In this document: piece after piece, positions 16,719 to 25,913 of the stretch
Layout of the letters: each line of letters starts with the position of its first letter
How positions within the stretch are numbered: position 1 is the first letter of the stretch
NCBI GenBank assembly: GCA_039033415.1
Contig: JBCCCR010000021.1
Span: 52,154 to 116,153 of the forward strand
Source: Pseudomonadota bacterium
Lineage (GTDB): Bacteria; Pseudomonadota; Gammaproteobacteria; Xanthomonadales; SZUA-38
Reading direction: 5' to 3'
Length of the DNA stretch: 64,000 bases
Notes under the pieces: model-generated
The model's input: only the letters and a program-made list of their open reading frames with translations
Told to the model about the DNA's origin: nothing
The model's database searches: none
Position numbers and translations under genes: made by a program

Positions 16719-18944
16719 ATGACAAAAATAAAGCTGACCGCTGCCAATCGTCTTTCTGGCCTCCCCAGAACAACTCTCGCGCTGCTCATTGCGGCTCCGC
16801 TGGCCGCCCAGGCGCAGCCCACACAGGAGACCGGTGGCGATGCCGGCGAGCGTGCGACAGACCTCGGGTCGCTGGTGGTTACCTCAACCCGTCGCGATCA
16901 AACGCTTTCCGATATTCCACGGTCCGTCCGGGTATTCGACGGCGAGGAGCTGGAGAATCTCCAGGCCCAAACTAACAGCGTGCAGGAGATTCTGGGTAAG
17001 TTGATACCGGGTTTTGCGCCGCCGGTGACCGAAGGCAGCGCCGGATCGCTGACGTTGCGGGGCAGGGCGCCACTGTTTCTGATCGACGGTGTGCCTATCG
17101 CGAGCAACACCAATTTTTCCCGCTACCTCGATAAATTTGATCCGATGACCATCGATCGGATTGAGGTGGTGTACGGACCCACCGCGCTCTACGGTGCCGG
17201 CGCCACCGGCGGGGTGATTCAGTTCTTTACCAAGCCGGCCAACACGGACAGCTTGAAAATTGAGGCCGGGAGTCAGCTGCGGGCCTATGTGACCGGCGAG
17301 GATAACTTCGACAGCGACAGCCAGCTCCGGCAGTTTTACGCCAGCGTCAGCGGGCCCGTAAATGACCGCCTTTCGGTTTATGGCTACGCGAGCTATGCCG
17401 ACACGGGCGGCGTGGCACGCGCAGAGGGTGACCTGCTGCCCGGTCGAAGCCAGTTTGTCGACGATATTTCGTTCCTCGGCAAAGCGCGACTGCAGATGAC
17501 CGAAGCGCAGGCACTGACGCTCACGCTGAACGCCACCGAGCTCGACTATCAGGACGCCTCCTTTGAGTTCAGCCGATCGATCGCCGATGACGGGACCGTC
17601 ATTGCCGCGCGAAATCCGGCGCCGTTGTCCTACGCTGAGCCTCCGACCAATGAGTTTTTCTTTGCCAGCCTCGACTACGCCCATGAGGACGTGCTGGGCG
17701 GTCGGGTGTCAGCTCAGCTTTACTACAGCGAGTCGGAGTTTCTGAACCCCGCGAGCGATATCCGACCGCTGCTGATGAGGTTTGGTGGACCCTTTCCGGA
17801 TTTCTTTCCCGGCCTGTGGCAAACGGGCCGCATCACCGACGAATTCGGCCTCCGGACGCAATTCAGCCGGCAATTCGACAACGGTCTCAACATCACCGTC
17901 GGCCTTGACTACAACGACGCCGAGAGCGACAGCCTGCTGCCCATTTCGAGCGAAGCTGACTTCGACCAGACGCTTTTCCTAGACGCCGCGGTGCGCGCTC
18001 AGCAGACACCGCCATATACGCTCGACGCAACCGGACTATTCGTTGAGGCCGGGATGCCGGTCACAGATCGTGTATCGCTATCCGCAGGTCTTCGCTGGGA
18101 TGAGTTCGACTACGAGGTTATCGGACCCTACGACGTGGTCTTCACCTTTCAGCCTGGCGAGCGGCCGGGCGGCAGCGGTAGCTCCGACGATATTTCCTGG
18201 AATACCGGCATCAACTTTGACCTGACAGATCGCACGGTGCTCTTTGCCAACTACTCAGAGGGTTTCACGATCCCGTCGCTGGGCTTCATTGGCAACAACG
18301 TACCGCCCGGCGTGCCGGTTTCGGACTCGCGGCTCGTCGAACCGATCATCACCGAAAGCATTGAGGTTGGCATCCGCGGCAACGCCGGACCGCTTCAATT
18401 TGCGGCCGCCGCCTACACCACCGACTCGGATTTCAGCACAGCTATTGGTGTCGATCCGGCGACCGGTCTTGCTGTACGAGACCGGGCTCCGATTGATATC
18501 TATGGTGTCGAGGCGTCGGTACTGTGGAACGTCAACGACCGGTTTTCCGTCGAGAGCGCCATCACGTGGGTTGAGGGAGAGGTGGATCCGAACAACGACG
18601 GCAACGAGCTTGATGTGACGACTCAGGACGTTCCGCCAGTGAAATTCTGGATCACGCCACGCTACCAGATCACGTCAAAATGGAGCATCTTCGGGCAGCT
18701 ATTCTACGTGGCTGACCGCGACGAAGCATTTGAGGACGGGACGGATCCCGCGCCCGTGGAAAGCTATACGTTGTTCGACCTTGGCAGCAGCTATCGCTAC
18801 AACGACAACTTTGACGTTGGCCTACAGATCACTAACCTGTTCAACCGTGAGTACATCCCCGCGGGTGAAGCGAGCTTCATTCCGGGGCGCGTTTTCTCCG
18901 GCCCCGGGCGCGCGGTCACGCTGAATCTCGACTTCCGGTTCTAA
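16719..18944 (+). CDS. TonB-dependent receptor, plug of the aerobactin/rhizobactin type
   Basis: 741 residues from the ATG at 16719, with TAAGGA upstream; the frame is open further upstream across both Fur boxes, which I reject as coding. A signal peptide (about 1-33, ending near AAQAQ) is followed by the TonB-box region LGSLVVTSTRR, the plug (about 55-165, with LTLRGRAPLFLIDGVPIAS and IEVVYGPTALYGAGATGGV), and a barrel ending NLDFRF. It resembles the other receptor at 52012-54135 in the plug (LIDGVP, GATGGV). The ligand is probably a carboxylate or catecholate ferric siderophore; this is inference. Confidence 0.85.
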   Translation: MTKIKLTAANRLSGLPRTTLALLIAAPLAAQAQPTQETGGDAGERATDLGSLVVTSTRRDQTLSDIPRSVRVFDGEELENLQAQTNSVQEILGKLIPGFAPPVTEGSAGSLTLRGRAPLFLIDGVPIASNTNFSRYLDKFDPMTIDRIEVVYGPTALYGAGATGGVIQFFTKPANTDSLKIEAGSQLRAYVTGEDNFDSDSQLRQFYASVSGPVNDRLSVYGYASYADTGGVARAEGDLLPGRSQFVDDISFLGKARLQMTEAQALTLTLNATELDYQDASFEFSRSIADDGTVIAARNPAPLSYAEPPTNEFFFASLDYAHEDVLGGRVSAQLYYSESEFLNPASDIRPLLMRFGGPFPDFFPGLWQTGRITDEFGLRTQFSRQFDNGLNITVGLDYNDAESDSLLPISSEADFDQTLFLDAAVRAQQTPPYTLDATGLFVEAGMPVTDRVSLSAGLRWDEFDYEVIGPYDVVFTFQPGERPGGSGSSDDISWNTGINFDLTDRTVLFANYSEGFTIPSLGFIGNNVPPGVPVSDSRLVEPIITESIEVGIRGNAGPLQFAAAAYTTDSDFSTAIGVDPATGLAVRDRAPIDIYGVEASVLWNVNDRFSVESAITWVEGEVDPNNDGNELDVTTQDVPPVKFWITPRYQITSKWSIFGQLFYVADRDEAFEDGTDPAPVESYTLFDLGSSYRYNDNFDVGLQITNLFNREYIPAGEASFIPGRVFSGPGRAVTLNLDFRF

Positions 18945-18953
18945 GAAAGCGTC

Positions 18954-18981
18954 GCTGGCCGGCCCGTCCGGGTCGGCCAGC
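18954..18981. other. Hairpin after the TonB receptor gene
   Basis: GCTGGCCG and CGGCCAGC form an 8-bp stem with a 12-base loop, 9 bases after the receptor stop. There is no T-run on either side, so it may be a transcript-stabilising or Rho-type end rather than an intrinsic terminator. Confidence 0.35.
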
Positions 18982-19058
18982 AGCGTCACAAGGATTGGGC
19001 ATCACGACAGGTACTCTCAGCGCACCCCAACGCTGGTGGTGGTCAATTACTTCGACCG

Positions 19059-19361
19059 TCAGGTGGCTCGACCTTGGCGGCTAGCGGGGGGAGAAGGCAA
19101 CGCGGGCAACAGCATTGCGAAGATAAAGTGGGCCGCGCTGAACAAGCCGAAGAAAAGCGTTGACCCGATGCCGACGCCCTGCGCCCGGATGCACAAATAA
19201 AGGCCAATGGCCAGCAGCGGATAGGCGAAAAGTCGGCAGGCAAACGCCCAGCCGCGGCTATGGGAGACCTTAGGCAAAAGAGCCTCCAGGTGTCTGCGCA
19301 TGGCCAGTCCCAGCAGTACAACGCCAGCGATAGTCACCAAGCTGGCCAGAGTAACGAGCAT
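19059..19361 (-). CDS. DUF3325 inner-membrane protein
   Basis: 100 residues with about three hydrophobic segments (LVTLASLVTIAGVVLLGLAM; a middle pair around ACRLFAYPLLAIGLYLCI; and LFFGLFSAAHFIFAMLLP). Its size, the basic linker after the first helix and its position after a PepSY protein match DUF3325, a family found almost only in iron-uptake loci. It starts 2 bases after the PepSY stop, as the last gene of a three-gene minus-strand operon. Its molecular role is unknown, but it may be a partner of the ferrisiderophore reductase. Confidence 0.7.
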   Translation of the reverse strand: MLVTLASLVTIAGVVLLGLAMRRHLEALLPKVSHSRGWAFACRLFAYPLLAIGLYLCIRAQGVGIGSTLFFGLFSAAHFIFAMLLPALPSPPASRQGRAT

Positions 19362-19363
19362 GG

Positions 19364-20962
19364 TTACGACGACCCCAGCGGAATCTGTTCGGCCGCACCG
19401 ATCGTTGCTTCGCGCTTTGGCTTGCGGCTGTCTTTGCTGAGATAGACCGCAACACCGGCAAACACGGCGGCGGTGGCTATGCAGGTCAGGTCAAAGCCTG
19501 CAAGCACCCAGTCACCGTTGGCGATGGTGTTACCCAGATGCATCTCGCTGGTCGCCAGGTTGACCACGGGCACCGCCGCATAGGCTGCTGCAGCGAGCCA
19601 GGACAGGTCACGCCAGCTGTGCTGACGCCCGCGAATCGCCGGATAAATCAAACAGGCCAGCCAGGTTAAAAACATGATGTGGATCTCCCAATCGGCGCGG
19701 GTCTCCATTTCAACGGGCAGGATCCGATTGGCCAGAAAGAACGCCGCGATACCCACCGGCAATCCAACGATGGTTCCGATGTTGAGGCATTCAACGAGCC
19801 TGAAACCGAAGCTGTCGGCCCCTTCCTCGGCTTTCTTGCGCCGTTTCGACGTCCAGTGCACGGCGCCGGTCGCGATCATCGCCGTGCCGAGTATCCCTGA
19901 CAGCACGTAAAGCCACCGAAGAAACGGACCGGCGAAGGTGCCTTCGTGCAGACCCAGCATCGCGATGGCAAACGTCAGAACCGGTAGCTTGGTGGGCGGC
20001 ATCGTCTCCAGATGCTCACCGGTGGCGCCATCGAACACCATGCGTCCCCCGAGGCGGGTCAGGATGCCGGCTTCGCGATGCAGCACAATCCGGGAGTCCT
20101 GATCGCCCGGGTTGAGGATCTCGAAGTAGGACACCTCGTCAGCCCCCCATTCGGCTTCGGCGGCTGGCACCAGCTCCATGGGGTTCATCAGCGGCCCAGG
20201 CGTGCCGGTGCGCTCAACTTTGACTTCACCGATGAGTTCATTGGCGAGGTTTGCGGCCATTTTGGTGTCGAAGCCGTAGCTGGCCAGACCGATCATCGGC
20301 ATCCACAGACCGACCGTAAAAATCAGTCCGCTGTAGGTGATCATCAGCTGGAACGGCAGCGACGACACACTGAAAAGGTTGTGAGCATCTAGCCAGGAAC
20401 GCTGGCCTTTCCCGGGCCGAAAGGTAAAGAACTCTCGGAATATCTTTTTGTGGACGACGATGCCCGTGATCATCCCCACAAACATCAAAATGGTGATGAG
20501 CCCAACCAGTCGGTAGCCGGACTGCCCCGGGAAGTAGTGAAGCAGGTAGTGCATCCGATACAGCACTTGACCGCCGCCGGTATCGCGTCGCGGCTCGGCG
20601 ATTGGTTCGCCCGTGAAGCTATCCAGCTGCTCGTTCCCGCGTTGAATCGGCTCGTCGCTGCCCTCTACTTTGGGCATACTCCAGAAAATGCCTAGGTTTG
20701 GCGACTCCCTGCCGTCGGGTGGGAAAATCATCCAGCGCTCGGCGCCTTGAGCTTCGGAGTTCAACCGGTTCATGGCCGAATTCGTCGCCTGCTCGAGCGG
20801 CGCGGCGCCGGCGCTCGGCGGCGTCTCCTCCATCCAGCGATCGATCTCCAGGTCGAGATAACCCAGCGTGCCCGTCACAAACATGAAGTACAGAATCCAG
20901 CAGAACACCAGCCCGGCCCAGGTGTGAAGCCAGGTCATGTTTTGTCGAAAGCCACCGATCAT
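19364..20962 (-). CDS. PepSY-associated membrane protein, PiuB-type ferrisiderophore reductase
   Basis: 532 residues from the ATG that overlaps the upstream DUF3649 stop as ATGA; a longer open frame of poor quality precedes it. The first helix, with NMTWLHTWAGLVFCWILY, carries the conserved WLHxWxG motif, and FRPGKGQRSWLDAHNLFSV holds the second conserved His region. Further helices occur around 200, 250, 360, 415 and 450-500. Such proteins are thought to pass electrons through haem or flavin to ferric siderophores in the periplasm. It belongs with the divergent receptor at 21578. Confidence 0.82.
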   Translation of the reverse strand: MIGGFRQNMTWLHTWAGLVFCWILYFMFVTGTLGYLDLEIDRWMEETPPSAGAAPLEQATNSAMNRLNSEAQGAERWMIFPPDGRESPNLGIFWSMPKVEGSDEPIQRGNEQLDSFTGEPIAEPRRDTGGGQVLYRMHYLLHYFPGQSGYRLVGLITILMFVGMITGIVVHKKIFREFFTFRPGKGQRSWLDAHNLFSVSSLPFQLMITYSGLIFTVGLWMPMIGLASYGFDTKMAANLANELIGEVKVERTGTPGPLMNPMELVPAAEAEWGADEVSYFEILNPGDQDSRIVLHREAGILTRLGGRMVFDGATGEHLETMPPTKLPVLTFAIAMLGLHEGTFAGPFLRWLYVLSGILGTAMIATGAVHWTSKRRKKAEEGADSFGFRLVECLNIGTIVGLPVGIAAFFLANRILPVEMETRADWEIHIMFLTWLACLIYPAIRGRQHSWRDLSWLAAAAYAAVPVVNLATSEMHLGNTIANGDWVLAGFDLTCIATAAVFAGVAVYLSKDSRKPKREATIGAAEQIPLGSS

Positions 20963-21261
20963 GGTCGATTCTCCAAGAAGTAAAAGAGCCAGGCTGCGCC
21001 GCTGGTGACCACAATTCCCCCGACGATGCTCAGCCAAACGGTTTTGAGTCGCTTCACCGAAAAGATCCACATGATCAAGCAGGTGTAGATCGCGTAGCTG
21101 AGCAGCGTGGCCCACGCCACGCCATTAGCTTTGATGCCGGGCACCAGAAACCCCAAGGCGATGCTTAAGGTATTAGCCAGAATGAATGCGGGAATAGTCG
21201 CGGCGAAAACCCGCGACGCTACGTGCCAGCGGCTGAGTCCGACGGAGGCGGCTGTAGGCAT
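20959..21261 (-). CDS. DUF3649 small membrane protein
   Basis: 100 residues with three predicted helices (RVFAATIPAFILANTLSIALG; ANGVAWATLLSYAIYTCLIM; and WLSIVGGIVVTSGAAWLFYF). Length, the N-terminal SRWHVASRVFAAT-like text and its position before a PepSY gene fit DUF3649, annotated elsewhere as an iron-transporter accessory. It is the first gene of the operon and is divergent from a receptor, with two Fur-like palindromes in the 316-bp gap. Confidence 0.68.
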   Translation of the reverse strand: MPTAASVGLSRWHVASRVFAATIPAFILANTLSIALGFLVPGIKANGVAWATLLSYAIYTCLIMWIFSVKRLKTVWLSIVGGIVVTSGAAWLFYFLENRP

Positions 21262-21378
21262 AGTTCAAACGATCCAGAGCTCGTCACTGTGGCCTGATGA
21301 ATCAGGCGGCATGTCTGTAGGCGTGCGCCGCAACGGAGCACCGCAGTGTCGGGACCCAAGCCCGACTTAGAGTCTAAA

Positions 21379-21393
21379 TGATAATCAGTATCA
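21379..21393. promoter_or_regulatory. Fur box before the DUF3649-PepSY-DUF3325 operon
   Basis: TGATAATCAGTATCA matches the 7-1-7 Fur consensus with one arm perfect. It lies 118 bases upstream of the minus-strand DUF3649 start and 185 bases before the plus-strand receptor. Confidence 0.75.
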
Positions 21394-21455
21394 AAACTAC
21401 CGGCGCGCCTCAAGTAACCGAATCGGCCGCCGCAGCCCCCGAGTGCCGCAATAAA

Positions 21456-21470
21456 TGCTAACGATTGTTA
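21456..21470. promoter_or_regulatory. Weaker Fur-like palindrome before TonB receptor
   Basis: TGCTAACGATTGTTA is an imperfect 7-1-7 Fur match and is set inside a larger inverted repeat AATGC...GCATT (21454-21478). It is 108 bases upstream of the receptor ATG. Confidence 0.5.
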
Positions 21471-21577
21471 TTTGCATTAAATCTCTCGGCCTGATCAAAT
21501 ACCGGCCGCGCAATCGGTGTGGTGGCACGCTCGGCCGCAGCCGTTGCTGCTCGAATACACGGAAAAAAGAGGCGTTA

Positions 21578-23737
21578 ATGAAAAACCTTATCGACGCCAA
21601 CACGCTGCGGGTGTGGTCGGGGGCGGCCGTACTGCTTTTTGGTCTGATCATTGGTCTGAAGCCAGGCCTGGCCGTAGCCCAGACCGGTGAAGAATCTTCC
21701 ATCGATGCTGAGGACGAGGCGGGCGACGCCAAGGAACTCGATGTACTGGTCGTTCGCGGCGAGCTGCTTGAGCGGACTCTGCTGGAAACGCAAACCGGCG
21801 TCTCCATCGTGACGGGGCAGGAACTGGATCGGAGCACGGACAAAGACCTCTTCGACACCATCGATCGACTGCCCAACGTCAACGCGCAAGGCGGTGGCTT
21901 TGGCTTTGTGATCCGAGGCATTACCGACGGCGGCGTCGGCGGAGGTTCTGCTCAGGCCGTCAGCGTTCAGATTGACGGAGCGTCAGTGCCCAATGGCCAG
22001 GCGCTGCGGACTGGCTCGCTTAGCACCTGGGACCTTGAACAGGTTGAGGTGCTGCGTGGACCGCAGTCTACCCAGCAGGGCCCCAACGCGCTGGCCGGTG
22101 CTATCGTGCTCCGTAGTCAGGACCCGATCTTTCAGCAGGAATATAAGGTCCGGGCCGACTACGGCAGCTTCAACGAAACACGCCTGGCGGTGGCGGCCAA
22201 TCTGCCGCTGTCGGACACCTGGGCTTTCCGGTTCACGGCCGAGGACTACGACTCGGATGGGGATATCACCAACGTCTTCACCGGCGAGGACAACGCGTTT
22301 GAGTCGCTGACGACCTACCGCGCCAAGCTTCGTTTTGCGCCGAGCGAAGCTCTGGACATGGTACTCACCTGCACCAGTTCGGAGAACGAGCTGGGTGATC
22401 AGTCGATTATCGATACGCGATTCCCCGCCGAGCGTTTGGCAACGCAGCGCAACAGCACGATTGGCGAGACGGATTCGACGACGTTGAGAGTGTCCTACGA
22501 TTTCGGCAACGCCTGGAGCCTGAGTTCGGAAACCGGTTTCCTGAGTAGCGACTACGAGCTGTTTATCCCGATCCAGCCGGCCAACCCGGCAAACACGCCC
22601 GGCGGTCGGACGGTTGACGATACGTCGATCAGTCAGGAGCTCAAGTTGGTGTTTGACTACGGAAATTTGCAGGGTGTCGTCGGCGGGTACTACCAGCAGT
22701 TTGATAAAGATCTGTTCTTCCAGGCGATCATTCCCGACACCTCCCAATTCGGTCTGCCGCCCGGATCGGCGATCTTCGGCAACACGTTCGATAACGAGAT
22801 CCAAAACCTGGCCGTGTTTGGCGAACTGGAGTACGACATCAACGAGCGTTGGTCTCTGATCGGTGGCTTTCGCTACGACGAAGAGGACCAGGATATCTCC
22901 ACCACCAACTTCAGCGAATTCACGCCTGACCCGTTTGGCCTTTCCGCCAACCCCGCTCCGGTCGATCTGGACGCCAGCTATTCCGCTTTCCTGCCGAAGG
23001 TGGGCGCCGTGTATCACTTCGACAGTGACATGACGCTGGGTTTCACAGCGCAGCGCGCTTACCGCGCCGGCGGGGCCGCGAGTGATTTCCAGGGAACGGC
23101 CTATGAATACGACCCTGAGTATGCGGATAACTTTGAGCTGTCGTTCCGCAATCAGTGGCTAGACGGAGCGGCCAGCCTTAGCGCCAACCTTTTCCTGACG
23201 GACTATACGGATATGCAGGTTGGGGTCCCAGGGCCTTCGGGCACCTTCCTCGATTCTCGTATTGAACACGCCGGTGAGGCCACGCTTCGGGGTATTGAAT
23301 TCCTGTTTGACTGGCGACCGACGGATCAGCTCTCGTTGTTTGCCAACATGGGCTATACCGATACCGAGTTCGATCGATACATCGGCGGCTTTGGTGACAC
23401 GCCGATCGACCTCAGCGGGAATCGCTTTCCCCAGGCGCCGGAGATCACCGGATCGATCGGCGGCCGCTACGACTTTGAAGGCGGTTTCTATATCGATCTC
23501 AACGCGAACTACACCGACAGCAGCTTCTATACGGTGAACAACGTGCCTGAGGAGCTCAATGAGCCTTTTACGCTGGTCAACCTGCAGGTGGGCTATCAGA
23601 GTCGTTCCGGCTGGAGCGCCAACTTTTACGGCCGAAACGTCCTTGACGAGCAGTACCTTGCGCGCAAACGGGCGGACGGCTTCAGCTCGGCCGGCGACTC
23701 CCGGGTCGTCGGAATCAGCGTGACCGCCAGCTTCTAA
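21578..23737 (+). CDS. TonB-dependent receptor
   Basis: 719 residues from the ATG at 21578, behind an AGAGG site. The signal segment (about 12-33, LLFGLIIGLKPGLAVAQ) is followed by KELDVLVVRGE as TonB-box region, a plug (about 60-170, with VIRGITDGG, DLEQVEVLRGPQSTQQG and NALAGAIVLRSQDP), and a barrel ending ISVTASF. In the barrel, RAYRAGGAASDFQ and YDPEYADNFELSF recur in close form in the receptors at 37015 and 47858, so these three are paralogues. It is divergent from the PepSY operon and followed by a small membrane gene. The ligand is unknown. Confidence 0.85.
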   Translation: MKNLIDANTLRVWSGAAVLLFGLIIGLKPGLAVAQTGEESSIDAEDEAGDAKELDVLVVRGELLERTLLETQTGVSIVTGQELDRSTDKDLFDTIDRLPNVNAQGGGFGFVIRGITDGGVGGGSAQAVSVQIDGASVPNGQALRTGSLSTWDLEQVEVLRGPQSTQQGPNALAGAIVLRSQDPIFQQEYKVRADYGSFNETRLAVAANLPLSDTWAFRFTAEDYDSDGDITNVFTGEDNAFESLTTYRAKLRFAPSEALDMVLTCTSSENELGDQSIIDTRFPAERLATQRNSTIGETDSTTLRVSYDFGNAWSLSSETGFLSSDYELFIPIQPANPANTPGGRTVDDTSISQELKLVFDYGNLQGVVGGYYQQFDKDLFFQAIIPDTSQFGLPPGSAIFGNTFDNEIQNLAVFGELEYDINERWSLIGGFRYDEEDQDISTTNFSEFTPDPFGLSANPAPVDLDASYSAFLPKVGAVYHFDSDMTLGFTAQRAYRAGGAASDFQGTAYEYDPEYADNFELSFRNQWLDGAASLSANLFLTDYTDMQVGVPGPSGTFLDSRIEHAGEATLRGIEFLFDWRPTDQLSLFANMGYTDTEFDRYIGGFGDTPIDLSGNRFPQAPEITGSIGGRYDFEGGFYIDLNANYTDSSFYTVNNVPEELNEPFTLVNLQVGYQSRSGWSANFYGRNVLDEQYLARKRADGFSSAGDSRVVGISVTASF

Positions 23738-23772
23738 GTTACCTGACCCCACCGAAAGCGAGAAAGCAAATC

Positions 23773-24174
23773 ATGACGGATCTCAGCAAAGCCAACCCGC
23801 TACGCGCCCGAGCGGCGCTCGTTCTCACGGTTCCGCTGGCGGGCGTCGTTGCCCTGGTGGTATTCGAGGTGATGGGGTCGCTGGGCACCGGCGCCTACGA
23901 CGCGTCGTCCCTGCCGCCCACGGAACTGCTGATCGGATTACTGTGCGTCGCTGCGCTGCCGGTGCTGGCGCTTTGCGTCTCGGGCAATGCGGGAGCACGC
24001 TGGCTGGCCCTGATCGTTGCCGGCCTCATGACGCTCTTTCACGCGCTGCATGTCGTCGAGCACGCGATGGCCGGGGATTACCCGCTGCTCGCGCTCATTG
24101 CGGTCACCATGCTGCTGCCCAGCGGCATCGGGGTGTGGCTGGTCTGGCAGCTGCGAAAGGCGTCGGCCGGCTAG
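23773..24174 (+). CDS. Small membrane protein with histidine-bearing helix
   Basis: 133 residues, not recognised. Four hydrophobic segments are visible at about 14-34, 49-68, 74-94 and 101-123. The third contains FHALHVVEH, three histidines spaced for one helix face, which could bind haem or metal. It starts 35 bases after the receptor stop with GAAAG upstream and is probably cotranscribed with the receptor. By analogy with the DUF3325/DUF3649 proteins elsewhere in the window, it may serve as an inner-membrane accessory to uptake; that is a guess. Confidence 0.65.
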   Translation: MTDLSKANPLRARAALVLTVPLAGVVALVVFEVMGSLGTGAYDASSLPPTELLIGLLCVAALPVLALCVSGNAGARWLALIVAGLMTLFHALHVVEHAMAGDYPLLALIAVTMLLPSGIGVWLVWQLRKASAG

Positions 24175-24270
24175 AGCAAGCGGCTGAAGGAACCCTTTTT
24201 TTCAAGCGGCCCACTAGACGGCTGGGCTCCGACCCTTTCGCGGGTGTGCGGGCCCAGCCTTGGGACTGGG

Positions 24271-25902
24271 TCACGATTTTCGCGAGCGACTGCGCCCAAC
24301 GCGATTGAGCAGCAGCACCGGCACGACGCCCACCAGCACAATCGCCAGGGCGGCCGTGGACGCTTCGTTCAGGCGTTCGTCGCTTGCCAGGCGATAAACC
24401 CGGGTCGCCAGCGTGTCGAAGTTAAAGGGCCGCAGCAGCAGCGTTGCCGGCAGCTCTCGCATGACGTCCACAAAAACCAGCAGCGCTGCCGCCGCCAGGC
24501 TGGATCTGAGCAGCGGCAAATGAACCCGATACACCACCCCACCCGGGCTGGCGCCGAGGCTTCGCGCAGCGAAATCCATATCGGCGGAGACGGCGCCAAG
24601 ACCGGCGCTGACCGACTGGAAGGCGACCGTTAGAAAGCGGCATACGTAGGCGTAGAGCAACACAAACACCGTTCCTGACAGCAGCAATCCGCCCGGGGAT
24701 CGCCCTGGCCACCAGCCCGACAGCCACCGATCAAACACGCCTAGCGGGCCCAGCAGCGCAATGGCAAGAAGCACACCGGGCAGGGCATAGCCCAGCGTCG
24801 ATACGCGGATCATCGCCGCATTGATCGTCCCGCCTCCGAGGCGCTGGCTGTAGCTCAGCAGCAGAGCGATCGCGGTCGCCGCCACGGCGGTCACGGCGGC
24901 GACGCCGACGCTGTTGAGCAGGTAGCCTGAAAAGCCGCGCCCGAGCATGGCGTCGCCCGTTGTCAGGGTGTAGTAGGCCAGCAGGCTGACCGGGATCACA
25001 AAGCCGAGCATGACCGGCGTCACGCAAAACGCCAGGGCGCACCAGCCTCGCCAGCCGGTGAGTCGAAGCGGAGTGGCTCGAGACAGGTCCGAACGGTCGA
25101 TCCCGCCACGGCGGCTGAGGCTCTCAAAGCTGACCAGCGCGAGGACAAACAGCAGCATTATGGCGGCCAGCTTGAGCGCTGCGGTTTTTTCGCCGAGCCC
25201 GATCCAGGTCCGATAGATGCCGGTGCTAAAGGTGGGTACCGAGAAGTATTCCACGACACCGAAATCGGCCAGCGTCTCCATCAGCACGAGCGCCAGTCCG
25301 CCGGCAATGGCGGGCCTCGCGGCCGGGAGCGCCACGGCAAAAAAAGCCCGGCGCGGGCTGGCACCGAGCACGCGGGCGGCCTCAAAATGCACGCCCGAAC
25401 GACCGGCAAAGCTGTTGCGCGCGAGCAGATAGACGTACGGGTAGAGAACCAGCGAAAGCAGCAGCGCGGCGCCGGGCAGCGTACGCACCGGCGGCAGCCT
25501 GAGCTGGTCCGGGCTGAGCGAGAGCGCGGCGCGCAGCGCCGTCTGCAGCGGTCCCGAAACGTCCAGCAGGTCGGTGTAGGCGTAGGCCACGACGTACGCC
25601 GGCGCCGCCAGCGGGAGCACCAGCAGCCAGCTCAGCGTGCGACAACCGGGAAACTCGCAGGCGCCGACAAGCCAGGCGGCCGTGACGCCGAACACGGCGG
25701 CCAGCAGGCCGGTCAGCGCCATGAGCTGCAGCGAGTGAATCACGTAGTCGGTCAGCACGGTCGACTTGAGGTGGTCCCAGGCGGGTCCGGCAGGGGTAAG
25801 AAAAGCGGCCAGGACAGCCAGTAGAGGCACCGCCAGCGCCAGCGCTGTGGCCGCCGCAGGGATATTCCATAGAACGCTGGATCGTGAGGACAGTTTGGAC
25901 AT
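24271..25902 (-). CDS. fbpB: Ferric iron ABC transporter permease (FbpB/ThiP type)
   Basis: 543 residues with about twelve membrane helices in two homologous halves, as expected for a fused FbpB. The EAA-type cytoplasmic loops can be seen (EAARVLGASPRRAFFAVALPAARPA at about 176, broken here for length, and AARSLGASPGGVVYRVHLP near 450). It moves Fe(III) from the periplasmic binding protein into the cytoplasm using the ATPase encoded divergently. The ATG is only 11 bases from the fbpC ATG, so the two divergent genes must have promoters inside each other's coding sequence. Confidence 0.88.
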   Translation of the reverse strand: MSKLSSRSSVLWNIPAAATALALAVPLLAVLAAFLTPAGPAWDHLKSTVLTDYVIHSLQLMALTGLLAAVFGVTAAWLVGACEFPGCRTLSWLLVLPLAAPAYVVAYAYTDLLDVSGPLQTALRAALSLSPDQLRLPPVRTLPGAALLLSLVLYPYVYLLARNSFAGRSGVHFEAARVLGASPRRAFFAVALPAARPAIAGGLALVLMETLADFGVVEYFSVPTFSTGIYRTWIGLGEKTAALKLAAIMLLFVLALVSFESLSRRGGIDRSDLSRATPLRLTGWRGWCALAFCVTPVMLGFVIPVSLLAYYTLTTGDAMLGRGFSGYLLNSVGVAAVTAVAATAIALLLSYSQRLGGGTINAAMIRVSTLGYALPGVLLAIALLGPLGVFDRWLSGWWPGRSPGGLLLSGTVFVLLYAYVCRFLTVAFQSVSAGLGAVSADMDFAARSLGASPGGVVYRVHLPLLRSSLAAAALLVFVDVMRELPATLLLRPFNFDTLATRVYRLASDERLNEASTAALAIVLVGVVPVLLLNRVGRSRSRKS

Positions 25903-25913
25903 AGACTCGCGCG

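Noticed and set aside
21983..23017. 344-codon open frame on the minus strand
   Set aside because: Antisense shadow of a TonB receptor gene.
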